Assembly (NCBI GenBank): GCA_027604665.1
Contig: JADGIZ010000005.1
Coordinates: 1-64,000, forward strand
Length of the DNA stretch: 64,000 nucleotides
Source of the DNA: Polyrhizophydium stewartii
Lineage: Eukaryota; Chytridiomycota; Chytridiomycetes; Rhizophydiales
Direction: 5' to 3'
The position numbers and the translations under genes are program-made. The notes beneath the pieces are model-generated. The model was given only the letters and a program-made list of their open reading frames with translations. It was not told where the DNA came from and did not search any database. Below are positions 35,638 to 46,187 of the stretch, piece after piece (positions within the stretch are counted from its first letter, which is position 1; every line of letters begins with the position of its first letter).

Positions 35638-38123
35638 ATGAGCGCCGCCCGCTCGGTGCGCAGCACCCGCCGACGCCGTCCAAAGAATCCGCCCGAGCTC
35701 GTCAGGTACGGCCCGTCCGCGAGCCTGCGCCTGCGTCCGCGGCCGCGGGCACAGCTGCCACGCCGCCTCACGGCTTGCGCGAGCGTGCGCCTGGCCCGCA
35801 GACCCCCGCACGCCTGCGCGCTGCGCGCTGCCCGCCGCCCGCGCTGCTTGCTGACTTGTGTCTGCCCTTCCGGACGGATCCGGCGACAACCTCTGCGGAC
35901 CCCCGCCGACGGCATCATACATGCGCCGCAACACACACGCACGCACGTCCGCTGGACCGCCCGAACTCTGTATCCGCCGCGGCCTGTGGACTGCTCCAGC
36001 CCGGCATGGTACGTCGGGTACGCCGACGACGACGAGTCCGTCGAGGCCATCATGAAGAAGTTCGAGGAGCTTGAGCAGCTGCAGCGCGAGGTCACTGCCC
36101 AGAGGAACCAGAGCCGTCAGCCTGACGATGGCCAGCAGCAACCGCAGCAGCCGGACCCAGATCAGGCCGGCGAGCCGTCGTCGCTGAAGGAGCATCCCCC
36201 CGATGCAGCAGGTGCTAACGGTCAAGGAGCGGCGTCTTCGTCTCGCGACGATGCCCCAGCATCGGGCTCGGCAACGCCATCTGCCGCAGCGCCGCAGCCC
36301 GGGCCGACTCAAGCTACTGCTGCCGCCGCCGACGGCGAGCCACAGTTCACGCAGACGCAGCTCGAGGAGCTTTTCCGGCGCACATCGGCCTTTACACTCA
36401 AGTCGCTTGCATACGGCGTCGATCCAACCGAGATCGACGACATCGACATGCTCCGGTTCGAGGACGGCATGGAGATGGAACTCCCCATTGACGAAGAAGA
36501 GTGCGTGCATGGACAGACATGCATAGTTGAACTTTGTTCACCGTGCTTGCGTTCTCTGCTGACGCGAGGTCTCCTTGGCTCGCAGTGACTACCAGATTGT
36601 CGACGACGACTTGTGGGAGGAGCTCGTGGGCATCTCGTCGTCGTCCAGGGCGTCCAAGCACGACCGCGAACGAGAACGAGAACGCGAGCGCCAGCACGAG
36701 CGCGAGATGCGGGAGCGCGAGCGACAGGTGCGCGAGCGCGAGCGGGAACTCGAGCGCATGGAACGGGAGCTGCGGCGCGAAATGTCCAAGCAAGAGCGCG
36801 AGGCCATCAAGCTCGAGCGCGAGGCCGAGCGCGAGCGGGTGCGCAAGGAAAAGGAGCGGATCCGGCTCGAGAAGGAGCGCGAGCGCGAGCAGCTCAAGCT
36901 CGAGCGCGAACGCGAGCGGCTCGAGCGCAAGCGGCCTGCACCCGGCAGCGGCGCGGGAGGCCTTTCAACGTCGTTGCGAGTCCGCGCGACAAACCGCGAG
37001 TCGGCCATTGCGCGGTACAAGATCATGCAAGTCGAGATGCAGGATCGTCTCGGCAACAGCTTTGTGATGAAGAAGCGCGTTGTGTATGTGGCTCGCACCT
37101 GGACGCGGTGCGAATGAGGTATGATTCTATGGCATCTGCTGACTGTGCGAGCAAACGCAGCCTCCCAGACCCGAACCTGCCCACGTATGTGCGCATTCCG
37201 CAGAACCAGATACCGCGGTCGTGGGCCAAGCGCATCGTGCGTTACACGCCACCGCGGACACTCGAGGACCTTTATGCTGCAGAGGGCAGCCGGCTGGTTA
37301 TCGCGGACATCTTCAAGTTTGATCTGAGCAAGCTCGGCAGCAACTTTCAGTGCATTTACATGGACCCGCCGTTCCTGCTTCCTGGCGAAGCGCCGACGCC
37401 GGGCAAGATCACGGTTTCCGAGTTTGTGCGTATTTGCCCTCGATCCAGCCCGCCCACGCCATAAGAAGGGTCGCTGACCGACGCAATCTCGTCTCGCTTT
37501 CAGAGCACGCTAAACATCCCGTCCATCATTAACAGCGGGTTCCTATTCATCTGGGCCGAGAAAGAGCTCACGCCGCACATTGTCAAGGCTGTCGATGCCT
37601 GGAACTTTCGCTACGTAGAAAACTTTTGCTGGGTCAAGCAGACGCTGGACAACAAGATTGCACGGCAGCCGTACAAATACTTTAACCGCAGCAAGTTGAC
37701 GTGCCTCATCTTCCGAAAGGAGGGCGATGCGACCGAGCTGCGACACCAGCGCAATGCCGACTGCGAGTTTGACTTTATTCAGCCGCCGAACCGCGGCGAG
37801 CTCACGGAGCCCAAGCCGCAGTTTTTGTACGAGGTCATTGAGACGCTGCTGCCCCAAGCGGTGTATAGCGCACAGAATCCAAATGCAGACAGGCTGCTTG
37901 AGTTGTAGGTTCTAATTGTGCTCGTGTGTGGCATGCTGTGTGCACGGCGGCTGCGGGCGGCTGATGCCTGGACGCGCGCAGATGGGCCCGCCCAGAGAAC
38001 GTGCGCAAGGGATGGACAAGCATCGTGCACCGGCCCGACAACGCTGAGCAGCCAGCGAGCGGTCACGACGAACGTGTGGCCGTCGACGTCGCCGCGCGGG
38101 CACACGCCGCGCCGGCGCAATAA
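35638..38123 (+). CDS. MT-A70 family adenine methyltransferase, DPPF variant
   Basis: Exons: 35638..35705, 36000..36500, 36586..37083, 37161..37425, 37504..37904, 37982..38123; 624 aa. The family (METTL3/METTL14/METTL4/MTA1) methylates N6 of adenine in RNA or DNA. The N terminus is RRRRPKNPPELVSPAWYVGY plus an acidic ADDDES segment and a Gln/Pro/Ala-rich linker. Next comes an unbroken Arg/Glu helix of about 95 residues (roughly 205-305), and then the MT-A70 domain: ADIFKFDLSKLGS, catalytic-loop position YMDPPFLLPG (D424-P-P-F427), GFLFIWAEKE, CWVKQTLDNK, ADCEFDFI, and the end motif LLELWARPENVRKGW. The motif is DPPF where active enzymes have DPPW and METTL14 has EPPL. I cannot tell whether it is an active enzyme, a METTL14-like partner or an MTA1/MTA9-type 6mA subunit. 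The stop codon sits inside an AATAAA hexamer. Confidence 0.85.
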
Positions 38124-38202
38124 ACCGCCCGCGGATGCGGCAAATTGACTGCCTTTGGCCGTTCCTCCCGACCAGGTTGCGGGGCAACATCGCAGCCTTC
38201 AT

Positions 38203-41028
38203 TCAAAGCGTGTTCTCAAGCTGCGATGCGACAATCTCGAGGATCTCTTTGATCGAGCGACCGACGTTGGCCATGCGCTTGGCCTCGCGCTGCCACGCCT
38301 CGCCATGGTGCGGCTCTGCGGCAACGCACTTTGCGATCACGTCCTTGGCTTGCTGCTCGGTGCCGTGCAGCGTCTCAAACTTGAGCCACCACGCCCATGT
38401 GTCGCCCAGATCCGGGTTGGTCTTGACCGCGCGGTTGAACCAGTTGCGTGCCTTGTCGAGCCTCCGCTCGGCCCAAAACAGCCGCGCGACCGTCGCAACG
38501 ACAATCGGGTCGTTCTCGCACTTCTTGAGCGCGTCGATGGACCGCGCCTTGCGCTGCGGCCGCGCCTCCATCAGGATGGCCTCGGACCACAGAAGACCCG
38601 ACGCCGGGCATTCTTGAAGCGCCTTGGCAAGCAGAGCCTTGGCCATGGGCGGATTGTTGGCGCGCACCTCGACGCGCACCGCCTCGCACCACAGCTCGGG
38701 CTGCTTCTGGTTGAGAATGCGCGCGCGCTCGAGCAGTCCGCGCGCGCGCACCGGCAGGCCCGCATGCTCCTCGAGGCGTGACGAGAGCAGCCACAGACTG
38801 ATCGAGTTGGGAAGCCGCTTGACGCCTTGCGCAAACGTCTCGCGCGCTGCGGCAGCGTCTTTCAGGTCGTCCCGCTGGATCTGGCCCTTGATCATCCACA
38901 GCTTGTCAAAGAGCGGGAACCGCTGCAGCGCCTGGTTGAGAAGCGTCATGGCGGCTTCAAAGTTGCCCTGGTGGCGCTCAAGCACGGCCGACTTCATCCA
39001 CACGCGCTGCGTGTTGGCACGCTCGCGTGCACTTGCAAGCAGCACGCGCGCGCGCTGGTGCTGGCCCGTCTCGACCTCGAGCTTGATCGCCGCGAGCCAG
39101 ATCTGCTCTGAGTTGGGGTTGGCCGAGAAGGCCTGCTCGAGAATGGCTTTGGCGCCGTCGATGTCGCCTGCGAGCCACTTTTCCTTTGCACCCATCAGCC
39201 ATAGCACCTCGGCCTGCGGGCAGTAGCGCACGGCGCGCTGCAGCAGCTCCTCGAGCGACTCGCGCGTGCCGTGCTCCTTCTCGAGGAACGCTGCGCGCCG
39301 CCAAAGCGACTTCTTGTTGGGGTACAACTTCAGCGCGTGCGCCAGGATGGCACGCGCGGTCGCGATCGAGCCGCGCGCAATGCACCCCTCCGCGTCCTCC
39401 ATCCATGTGTCCTTGAGCTCCTCCTCCTCAAGCCCAAGCCCGATCGTCGCGCGCACAATCGCTGCCGATACGCCCACAAAGCCGTCTTTCTCGCACGACT
39501 CTGCCTCGGTGATCCACTGCTCGCGCTCGAGGTTCGATCCGACCTCCGTGAGGCGGGTGATACTGCGCTCAATGACTCTTTCGACCATTTTCTCGTTGTC
39601 GTTCTGCTCCTCGAGCTTGGCAGCGGTGACCCAGATCTCGTACGACGTGGGGATCGACTTGCGCGCCTCGTTGAGCACCTTGCGCGCATTCTCGTACGTC
39701 TCGAGGCGTGCGAGGGCGAGCCAAAGCTCGACAGAGAGCGGCACGCACTCGACGGCGCGCGAGAGCAGGATGCGCGCGTCCTGCGGGTCCTCCTCGAGCG
39801 AAACCGCGGCCTTCCAGATCTTGACCGAGTTGGGGATGAACTCGAGCGCGCGACGCAGCACGCGCTTCTGCGCCTTGACGTCGGTCTCGAGGTCGCGTGC
39901 GCGCAGCCAGATCTTGACCGACTGCGGAATCTGGCGCACGGCGTTGGCAAGAATGATTTTGGCGTTTTCTGAGTTGTTGAGCCGTGCCGACTCGAGCCAG
40001 ACATCCTCGCTCTTGGGGCACTGCTGGCAGCCCTCGGCAATGACCTCGCGCGCCGCCGAGAGCTTTCCGGCAACCTCCTCGAGACGCGCGGCGGCAATCC
40101 AGCCGGGCGCATGCTTTGGGTTTGTCTGCGTGACCGACCGCAGCAGCATGCGCGCCTTCTTGATGTCGCTGATCTCGGCGTCCGACTTGATCACGACGCT
40201 GCTGAGGTCGGTCAGGTAGCCCTTTGGATCGATTGTGGTCTGGCCAGAGACCGAGTCCGAGATCTGGTCGAGCTTGAGTCCAAGCACCTTGTCTCGCGCC
40301 TGGCCGAACTGGGCAAAGTCGGTCAGCGTGCCGGCCGACTCGCGCGAGCTGGCATCAATCGATGTGGCCAGCTGCGTGCTGCTGGCGGCCGCAAGGAGCA
40401 CCGAGTCGGGCACGGCCGCAAAGCGCTCTGTCGGGCCTTGCTTGACCTTCTTGCCCTTCTTGCGCACCAAGTCGCCGACTTCGGGGATCGCTGCCCACTC
40501 GTCCTCGGTCATGGCCGACAGCCCGCGCTTGAGGTCCTGGAACTGCTGCTGGATCTTGGGCCGCTCGCGGCGGTACCGCTCGAGCTCCTCCTGCTCGCGG
40601 GCCTCGCGCCGCGCGCGCCGGCGCTCGTCCATCTTCTGGTCAATGGCCTCGTAGATGCGGTCGGCCTCCTCGTCGTCGGCCTCGTACGGCGCCGTGTTGA
40701 ACAGGCCCGTTTCTTGGTCAGGGTCCTGGAAGCGCTCGGCGTTGTTGTCGTCGTCGCCGCCGCCGCCGCCGGCCCCCTGGCCGCCGCCCTCGCCGCCAGC
40801 GCCGGCGCCAGCGCCGGCGCCGCGGCCCATTGCCGGCGCCAGGCGCCCCTCGGCAGCCGCACGGGCCGCCGCCAGCGCCGAGCCATCGTCGAGGGCGCTC
40901 TCGCGCGCGGGACCAATGTCAGAGCGGGTCGTGAAGCCCGTTGCGCCGCGGCCCAGGCCGGCAATGTAGTTGGGCGGCGCGGGCTTGCTCATGAAGTCCG
41001 GGTCCGCGAGGCTCTTGAACTGGTACAT
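38203..41028 (-). CDS. PRPF6: U4/U6-U5 tri-snRNP factor PRPF6 (Prp6/Prp1)
   Basis: Intronless, 941 aa, essentially the length of human PRPF6. The N-terminal PRP1 domain (SKPAPPNYIAGLGRGATGF, TTRSDIGPARE) and acidic RFQDPDQETGLFN with YEADDEEADRIYEAID are diagnostic; the rest is about 20 HAT/TPR half-repeats (ARLNNSENAKIILANAVR, LRARDLETDVKAQKRVLRRA and so on). It bridges U5 and U4/U6 snRNPs in the tri-snRNP. The start was chosen at MYQFKSLADPDF; the open frame continues upstream but without conservation. It is striking as the only large intronless conserved gene here besides the ankyrin and PPR genes. It is convergent with the MT-A70 gene (79 bp). Confidence 0.96.
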   Translation of the reverse strand: MYQFKSLADPDFMSKPAPPNYIAGLGRGATGFTTRSDIGPARESALDDGSALAAARAAAEGRLAPAMGRGAGAGAGAGGEGGGQGAGGGGGDDDNNAERFQDPDQETGLFNTAPYEADDEEADRIYEAIDQKMDERRRARREAREQEELERYRRERPKIQQQFQDLKRGLSAMTEDEWAAIPEVGDLVRKKGKKVKQGPTERFAAVPDSVLLAAASSTQLATSIDASSRESAGTLTDFAQFGQARDKVLGLKLDQISDSVSGQTTIDPKGYLTDLSSVVIKSDAEISDIKKARMLLRSVTQTNPKHAPGWIAAARLEEVAGKLSAAREVIAEGCQQCPKSEDVWLESARLNNSENAKIILANAVRQIPQSVKIWLRARDLETDVKAQKRVLRRALEFIPNSVKIWKAAVSLEEDPQDARILLSRAVECVPLSVELWLALARLETYENARKVLNEARKSIPTSYEIWVTAAKLEEQNDNEKMVERVIERSITRLTEVGSNLEREQWITEAESCEKDGFVGVSAAIVRATIGLGLEEEELKDTWMEDAEGCIARGSIATARAILAHALKLYPNKKSLWRRAAFLEKEHGTRESLEELLQRAVRYCPQAEVLWLMGAKEKWLAGDIDGAKAILEQAFSANPNSEQIWLAAIKLEVETGQHQRARVLLASARERANTQRVWMKSAVLERHQGNFEAAMTLLNQALQRFPLFDKLWMIKGQIQRDDLKDAAAARETFAQGVKRLPNSISLWLLSSRLEEHAGLPVRARGLLERARILNQKQPELWCEAVRVEVRANNPPMAKALLAKALQECPASGLLWSEAILMEARPQRKARSIDALKKCENDPIVVATVARLFWAERRLDKARNWFNRAVKTNPDLGDTWAWWLKFETLHGTEQQAKDVIAKCVAAEPHHGEAWQREAKRMANVGRSIKEILEIVASQLENTL

Positions 41029-41235
41029 GCTGGGCAGGTGCTGGGCCCGCAGGCAGGTGCGCGAGTGAGGGTCTCTGTGCCGGTGCTTCGGTGCGTTTGT
41101 GTGTCGGTGTCGCGGCGCTCCGGCGTGTGGGTCCGGGGCGGCTCGCGCGGGTGTCGCTCTGGGGCATGATCGCCAGGCGACACCCGCGATCGATGGACGG
41201 TCCTTCCGCGTCGGCTCCGCGAAGCACACGCGCAT

Positions 41236-44200
41236 TTATGGCTCAGACGCATCCGAGATGTCGCCCGCAAGCTCGGCAAGCCGCTCGCGCAGCTGCGTGT
41301 GCGGGCGAAGCGCCGCGGAATGGGCGGGATGCACCCCACATGGGCCTGCCTGCCCCGCCCGCGACCGCTGCGTCACCCGCGCAATCTCTGCCTCGAGATC
41401 CCTGGCATCGCCCAGTCCGCCAGCAACTGGCGCCGCGTGCGGGTTGTGTTCGACCGCATCCACAACGGCGCTGCGCACACACTATCGTTAGCAGCAGATC
41501 ACATGCGCTCGATTCCGCACGGACACTTGCCGGAGCCGCGCGGTGTTGAGGCCAATCTCGTGCTTCATCTGGCTGCGCGCATCCTTTTGGAGTCGCTCCT
41601 TCTCCATTGTGAGCCTGTCAACCTCTCGCTCTTTGCGCAGTCGCGGTCAGCACCGAGTCACAAACACAAAAGTTTGAAAGAACGTTCTCGCGGTCACTCA
41701 CGCAGCCGCTTGCGCTCTTCGATCATCTCGGCCTCCTTGCCGACGAGAAGGCCAACCTGCCGTCCAAGGCTCTCGATGCGGCTCTCTGCGTTGAGGCAGC
41801 GCGCATGCATCCCGCTCTGCTCGCGCTTCTCGTGCGCAATCTGCTCCATCAGATCGCGGTGGCGTGCGGAGGCCTTTTGCAGTTGCGCCTCAAGATCGTT
41901 GACCTTGGTCTGGAACTGTGCAATCTGCGCGCGCGAGTGTGCCAGAGCACTCTCGTAGTGCTCGGTCATGCGCGCCGATTCATCTTTCCTGCTCAGTCGG
42001 ATAATCAGTTTTGGTTTCGAGCGTCAAGCGAGACACGAGAATAGATTCTCGTACCACTTCTCGCCCAGCCGACGTTGGTCCGCCAGCAGCTGCTGCATGT
42101 CGCGACAGATCTTGGAATGCGCCTCGGTGACGTGCTCCAGCTTAGATTCCAGCTCGCTGACCTGGCTCTGGCTGCGCTCAGTCAGACTCGCGACCTCGGC
42201 TTCATGCTGTAGCTGCTTCTTGGTGCGCTGCTCAAGAAGCGTCTTGCGCTCGTGCTCAAGCGCCGAGATCCGCGTGTGCATTGAGATGCGCTCTTGCTGC
42301 AATCCGCCGCAGCAAAGGTCAGCGCCGAGCGATTTGGATATCGAGAAAACAGAAAGTAGCACGCACCTTGGTCTCCTCGAGCTCTCGCTCAACTTTGCGC
42401 AGGCGGCGATACGCCTCTTCCACTCGTGTGCCCGACTGCGCACGCTCGGTCTCAAATGCGTTTTGCTCCCGCGCGAGCTTCTGGTGGACGCTATGCCACG
42501 AAAGCGGGATTGCATCACGTCAGCTGACGAAGCAAAGAGTATTTGCTCTGTCGGCCGAGTAAGCCATGTGCGCACCTCTCTACTTTGTGCATGGCATCTG
42601 CCCGCTCGCGCTCGGATGCGCGGAGCTTCGAGTGCAGCTCCTCAATCATCATCGTCAAGCGGTCGGTCTCGGCCGGGATGTGCCTCGTGAGCTTTTCGAG
42701 CTCACTCTCGGCAGCTCTGGAAGGCAAAAAAGTCAGAATCTCGTACAATTCGCGCGCTAGACAGCAGTAGTTGGCCGCTCACCTCTTTTCTCGGATCGCC
42801 CGCTCGGCTTGGTTCTGTGCTCGGCATGATCAGCAATCACGCGATAGAAGCTGCTTGGGCGAGTTGGCGAGCTTGCTCACCTGCAAGGTCGCACAGAGAA
42901 CCTCGAGTTTGGAGGTTTCATCGGCAAACTTTCGCCGATCTTGGTTGAACTGACTGCGCAGGCTGTAAACGAGACTGTCAGCCGCTCGTGAGCCGACCAA
43001 GGCGCAACTTGTAGCAGCTTACGTCTCGATGGCTGCCTCGTTCTTCTCGGCATATTTTGCAGGCATTTCGGCAAGCTTGGCCGCGAGATGTGCGACTTCG
43101 TCGCGTGCCCGTGTCTCCCGCTCGATGGCCTTGTCTCTCTCAAAGCGTGCCTCGTCAAGCTCATGTGCGCATCGCTGCGATTCTTCCATAGACGCGATTT
43201 CCTTTCGCTCCAGAGCAGCAATGCGCTTCTCGAGCTCACGATTGACCTGCAGCAGGGTCTCGTTTTGCTGGCGCAGGTCCGCCACCTCCTTGGCACTTTG
43301 TGTCGCACAAACGCGCGACTCTAGAACCATAATGTGTTAGCATGCATCAGTTGCGTCGCATGTCCTGTGAAGACGGCACTCGCCATCCAGGCTGGCCGAC
43401 TTGGCTCGCAACTCGTCAATAAGCTCCTTCTCGCGCTCGGCATTGGCTGCGGCCTCCTTGATGTGGAGTTGATAGCGTTCTGTGATCTCCGAGAGAGCCC
43501 TTCAAAAGAAGACGACCCATTGCAGATTAGAGTGCGAGGCGTACTTCAAATCACGCTGTCGACGCCAGCTCACTTTTTGAGCTCGGCAATCTTTGCGTGG
43601 CATGCATCCAACTCGCGGTTTCGGTGCCTGATCTGGTTTTGCAGCGCTTCGACGTCGGCCCGCGAGTGCGCGGCGTCGTTGTTTCCGATCTTGACCTCGC
43701 GCTCGAGAGCGTCCTTTGCGTCGTTCAGGACGGAAATCTCGTGCTCCAGCGATCGGACGCGGTCCTTGGCAGCCTCGAGCTCCGCAACCTGCACGCCGAC
43801 TAGGCCGGGGGTGTGAGCGCATGCGCTTCCATGATCGATGGAAAGCGTAAATCACTCACGCGTGCGGCCATACCGCTCGACTTGGTCGCGTAAGGAGTCG
43901 ATCTCGCGAGCGCTCTGGCGATTCTGCTCAACGAGATGGTCGTTTTCGGCAATCATGATCTCAAGACGGTCGCGGTGCTCCCGTCTGCGCTGTCTCGTTA
44001 GAAAAACGGTCGCACATCAGCATATTTTCGTCAAGCGAGTACGCACGCGTCGTCTGTTGTGAGCCGGTCGAGGTCAAAGGAAGGCGCGGCATGAAGCGAA
44101 GAGGGCAACGAGTGAATCCTGAAAATGCATCTCTGTCAGACCCAGGATTGGATCAAACCAAAATAAGTTTCACGGCTGAGCTCACCATCCTGCAGGCTGG

Positions 44201-44578
44201 TTGACGCCTATGCTTGGTGGCGCGGACGGCGCGTGGTGGCTTGGGAGGGGGTTCGTGTCCGCGGCTAGATGATGGTGCGACGGGGACCTGCTCGCGATTG
44301 CAGGTTGTGCAGCCGGTGCGGCGGCCTCTGGTGTGGGCTCTTTTGGGTTCGGCGCGTCGGTCGGGCGGTCCGTTGTCCCTGGCTGCTTCTGTGCCTGCTC
44401 TGGCTGTGCAAGCCGGTCAATGCTTGCGAACGAAACCTGCAGCGGGCACCATCGCGGTCGGAGTCAGTCGCCCCGCGGAGGCGCGACAACACAAACACGA
44501 TGCCACCTTGGCCGACACGCTCGCCTGCGAGCCCAGGCGCTTGGTGGACGCTGGTTTGAGTCCAACAACATACACCAT
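41236..44578 (-). CDS. Large coiled-coil protein, unknown, 15 exons
   Basis: Exons: complement 44507..44578, 44186..44436, 44047..44118, 43860..43984, 43574..43799, 43384..43499, 43023..43320, 42881..42962, 42783..42814, 42576..42716, 42367..42490, 42055..42296, 41702..41988, 41525..41630, 41236..41470; about 802 aa. After a Pro/Ala-rich N terminus (PPSIGVNQPAGWIHSLPSSL) nearly everything from residue 135 is heptad-like coiled coil (REHRDRLEIMIAENDHLVEQ, LRQQNETLLQVNRELEKRIA, LAREQNAFETERAQSG). No enzymatic motif. It resembles centrosomal or cytoskeletal coiled-coil proteins in general, but no family is recognised. The intron after 43384 probably has a GCGAGT donor. The end of exon 12 could be 42037 instead. 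All junction phases agree. Confidence 0.7.
43321..43383 (-). other. Probable GC-AG intron (donor GCGAGT), coiled-coil gene
   Basis: Phase 1 is needed to enter ESRVCATQSAK. GCGAGT in phase 1 is the better donor; a GT donor (GTCTTC) nine bases on would also keep phase and insert three residues. GCTAACAC precedes the TTCTAG acceptor. Confidence 0.5.
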
Positions 44579-44899
44579 GTCACGCACAGAGAGCAGCAAC
44601 CCCCACCCCGCGCAGGTGCGGCGGACGGCCGGCGGGGCGGTCACGCACGAGCAAGACGGCATCTGGTGCGTCAGCCGCCTCTGTTGCCAACAACACCAGG
44701 CGCCAGGGCACGCACGGCGCAGGTCGGGCATCTGGGCAAGCTGCATGCGCAGCGGATCCGTGCGCCGCGAGGACAGGCCCAGGTCGTCGGACTCCTTGAA
44801 CGCCGTGTCGCTGCGCGTTGCCGCGGCGCCCGATGCAGGGTGGTCCCCCGACATGATGAGCTTGCGACTTTGCCGACTCGAGGTGAACCGCCGACAGCG
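44579..44899. other. Intergenic, divergent promoter region
   Basis: 321 bp between the coiled-coil gene start (44578, minus) and the chosen CCDC97 start (44900, plus). A plus-strand ATG at 44577 overlaps the minus-strand ATG within one CATG; it would begin a short frame that needs a splice without a CTGAC element to reach CCDC97. I left it out of the CDS. Confidence 0.45.
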
Positions 44900-46100
44900 A
44901 TGGGAGTCTCAGCCAACGATCGCGACTTGGCAGCCGAGCCGGACCCGGCCCTCGCAGAGGCCGTGGTTCCGTTTCTGATGAGCCTGAGTGACTTTGAGTT
45001 GCGGCCCCTGCACGTTGGCCAAACACCGCCCAGCCGCAGCGACGTCGAGCGCCAGCTGCGGGCCACGCTCGGCCGAGACCAGGCCCTGTTCCTCGGTGGG
45101 TGCGCATGCACCAGCGTCGAGGCAAAGGCCCATCAGCCTGCCGCCTGTGCGGGCGCTGACGCAAGCTGTGTGCATGCGACTCGCAGAGAAGTGGGGCCAC
45201 AGGCTGGGCGAGGCGCAGCTGCGGGCCTTTGAGCCTCTGCAGCACGATGACTACGAGGTGCGCTTCCACCTCGCCCGACTGCACAAGCAGCTGAGGCGCC
45301 AGGGCGGCCAGGCGTCGCAGCAGTCCCGCGGGCCGGGCGCCTCTGCAACCAAGGCCGTGCGCAACAGGCGGCTGCGGTACATGCAGGTCGGCCTTGACAG
45401 AGAGTACTTCTCGCTCGAGGCCATGCGCGACCGCGAGCCGGAGCTCTACGAGCAGTTCGTGGGTCGGTTCGTGAGCGAGCGGGAGCGCTCGCAGCCGTTT
45501 CCCGCATCCATGGGCCTTGTCGAGCGGATATATCACGACATTGACGATGCAGAGCACCGCAGACGGCTTGGCCGCGACACAGAAGAGAGCAGCCATCTGG
45601 AGCGACCGGCGGGATCCGGCGATGGCGACGCAGACCAAGGCGAAGAGGAACAGATTGTTGAGTATGACACCGATTCCGAGTCTGAAGACGCGGATCCAGG
45701 CACGGGCGAAAGCGCTGCAGTCGTTGCAGCCGCTACTCCTGAACCTGCAGCCGATCGCCCCGCGAGGCCCTTTGTGGAGCCAGAGTACGACGCGGACGAG
45801 TTCGGCGATGGTGCCGACGAGCTCGAGGAAGAGCGGGAGTACGAGCTGGAGCTCGAGCGGACACTCGAGGAACGAGCCGAGCTTGAAAATGAGCTGCGGC
45901 GCATCATGCGCGAGCGATTCGTCGATGGTCTGGATGTGAGCCTATCAGCACTTTCACGAATCTGCTTTCGCCGTTGCTTACCGTTGCCTCACTTGTGTCA
46001 GTCCACGTTCAGGTATTCGGAGATTGACGACGATGAGGGCCTCGACGACCTGGACATGATTGGCGCCGACGAACAGGACCGGTATTTTGACGAAGACTAG
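44900..46100 (+). CDS. CCDC97: CCDC97-like protein
   Basis: Exons: 44900..45095, 45187..45935, 46002..46100; 347 aa. The CCDC97 domain is clear: LFLEKWGHRLGEAQLRAF, DYEVRFHLARLHKQ, RNRRLRYMQ, REYFSLEAMRDREPELYEQF, VGRFVSERE, and the acidic C terminus ending DLDMIGADEQDRYFDED (human DNLDIVARDEEERYFDEEE). CCDC97 is associated with SF3b/U2 snRNP complexes, so it may work with SF3B3 in this window. The second intron (45936..46001) is 66 nt, stop-free and a multiple of three, and could be retained. An upstream exon from the ATG at 44577 cannot be excluded. Confidence 0.85.
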
Positions 46101-46187
46101 CCGCGACTCGTTTCGGTGCTGAATGAAGATATATGAGCCGCTGCGATGTGGACGAGGAAACGGAGATGGGGCGAACTTTGCGCAACT

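Noticed and set aside
35287..36510. 407-codon minus-strand frame over the MT-A70 5' region
   Set aside because: It covers MT-A70 exons and a promoter, with no recognisable motif.
40111..41169. 352-codon plus-strand frame antisense to PRPF6
   Set aside because: Mirrors the conserved PRPF6 codons; composition typical of an antisense shadow.
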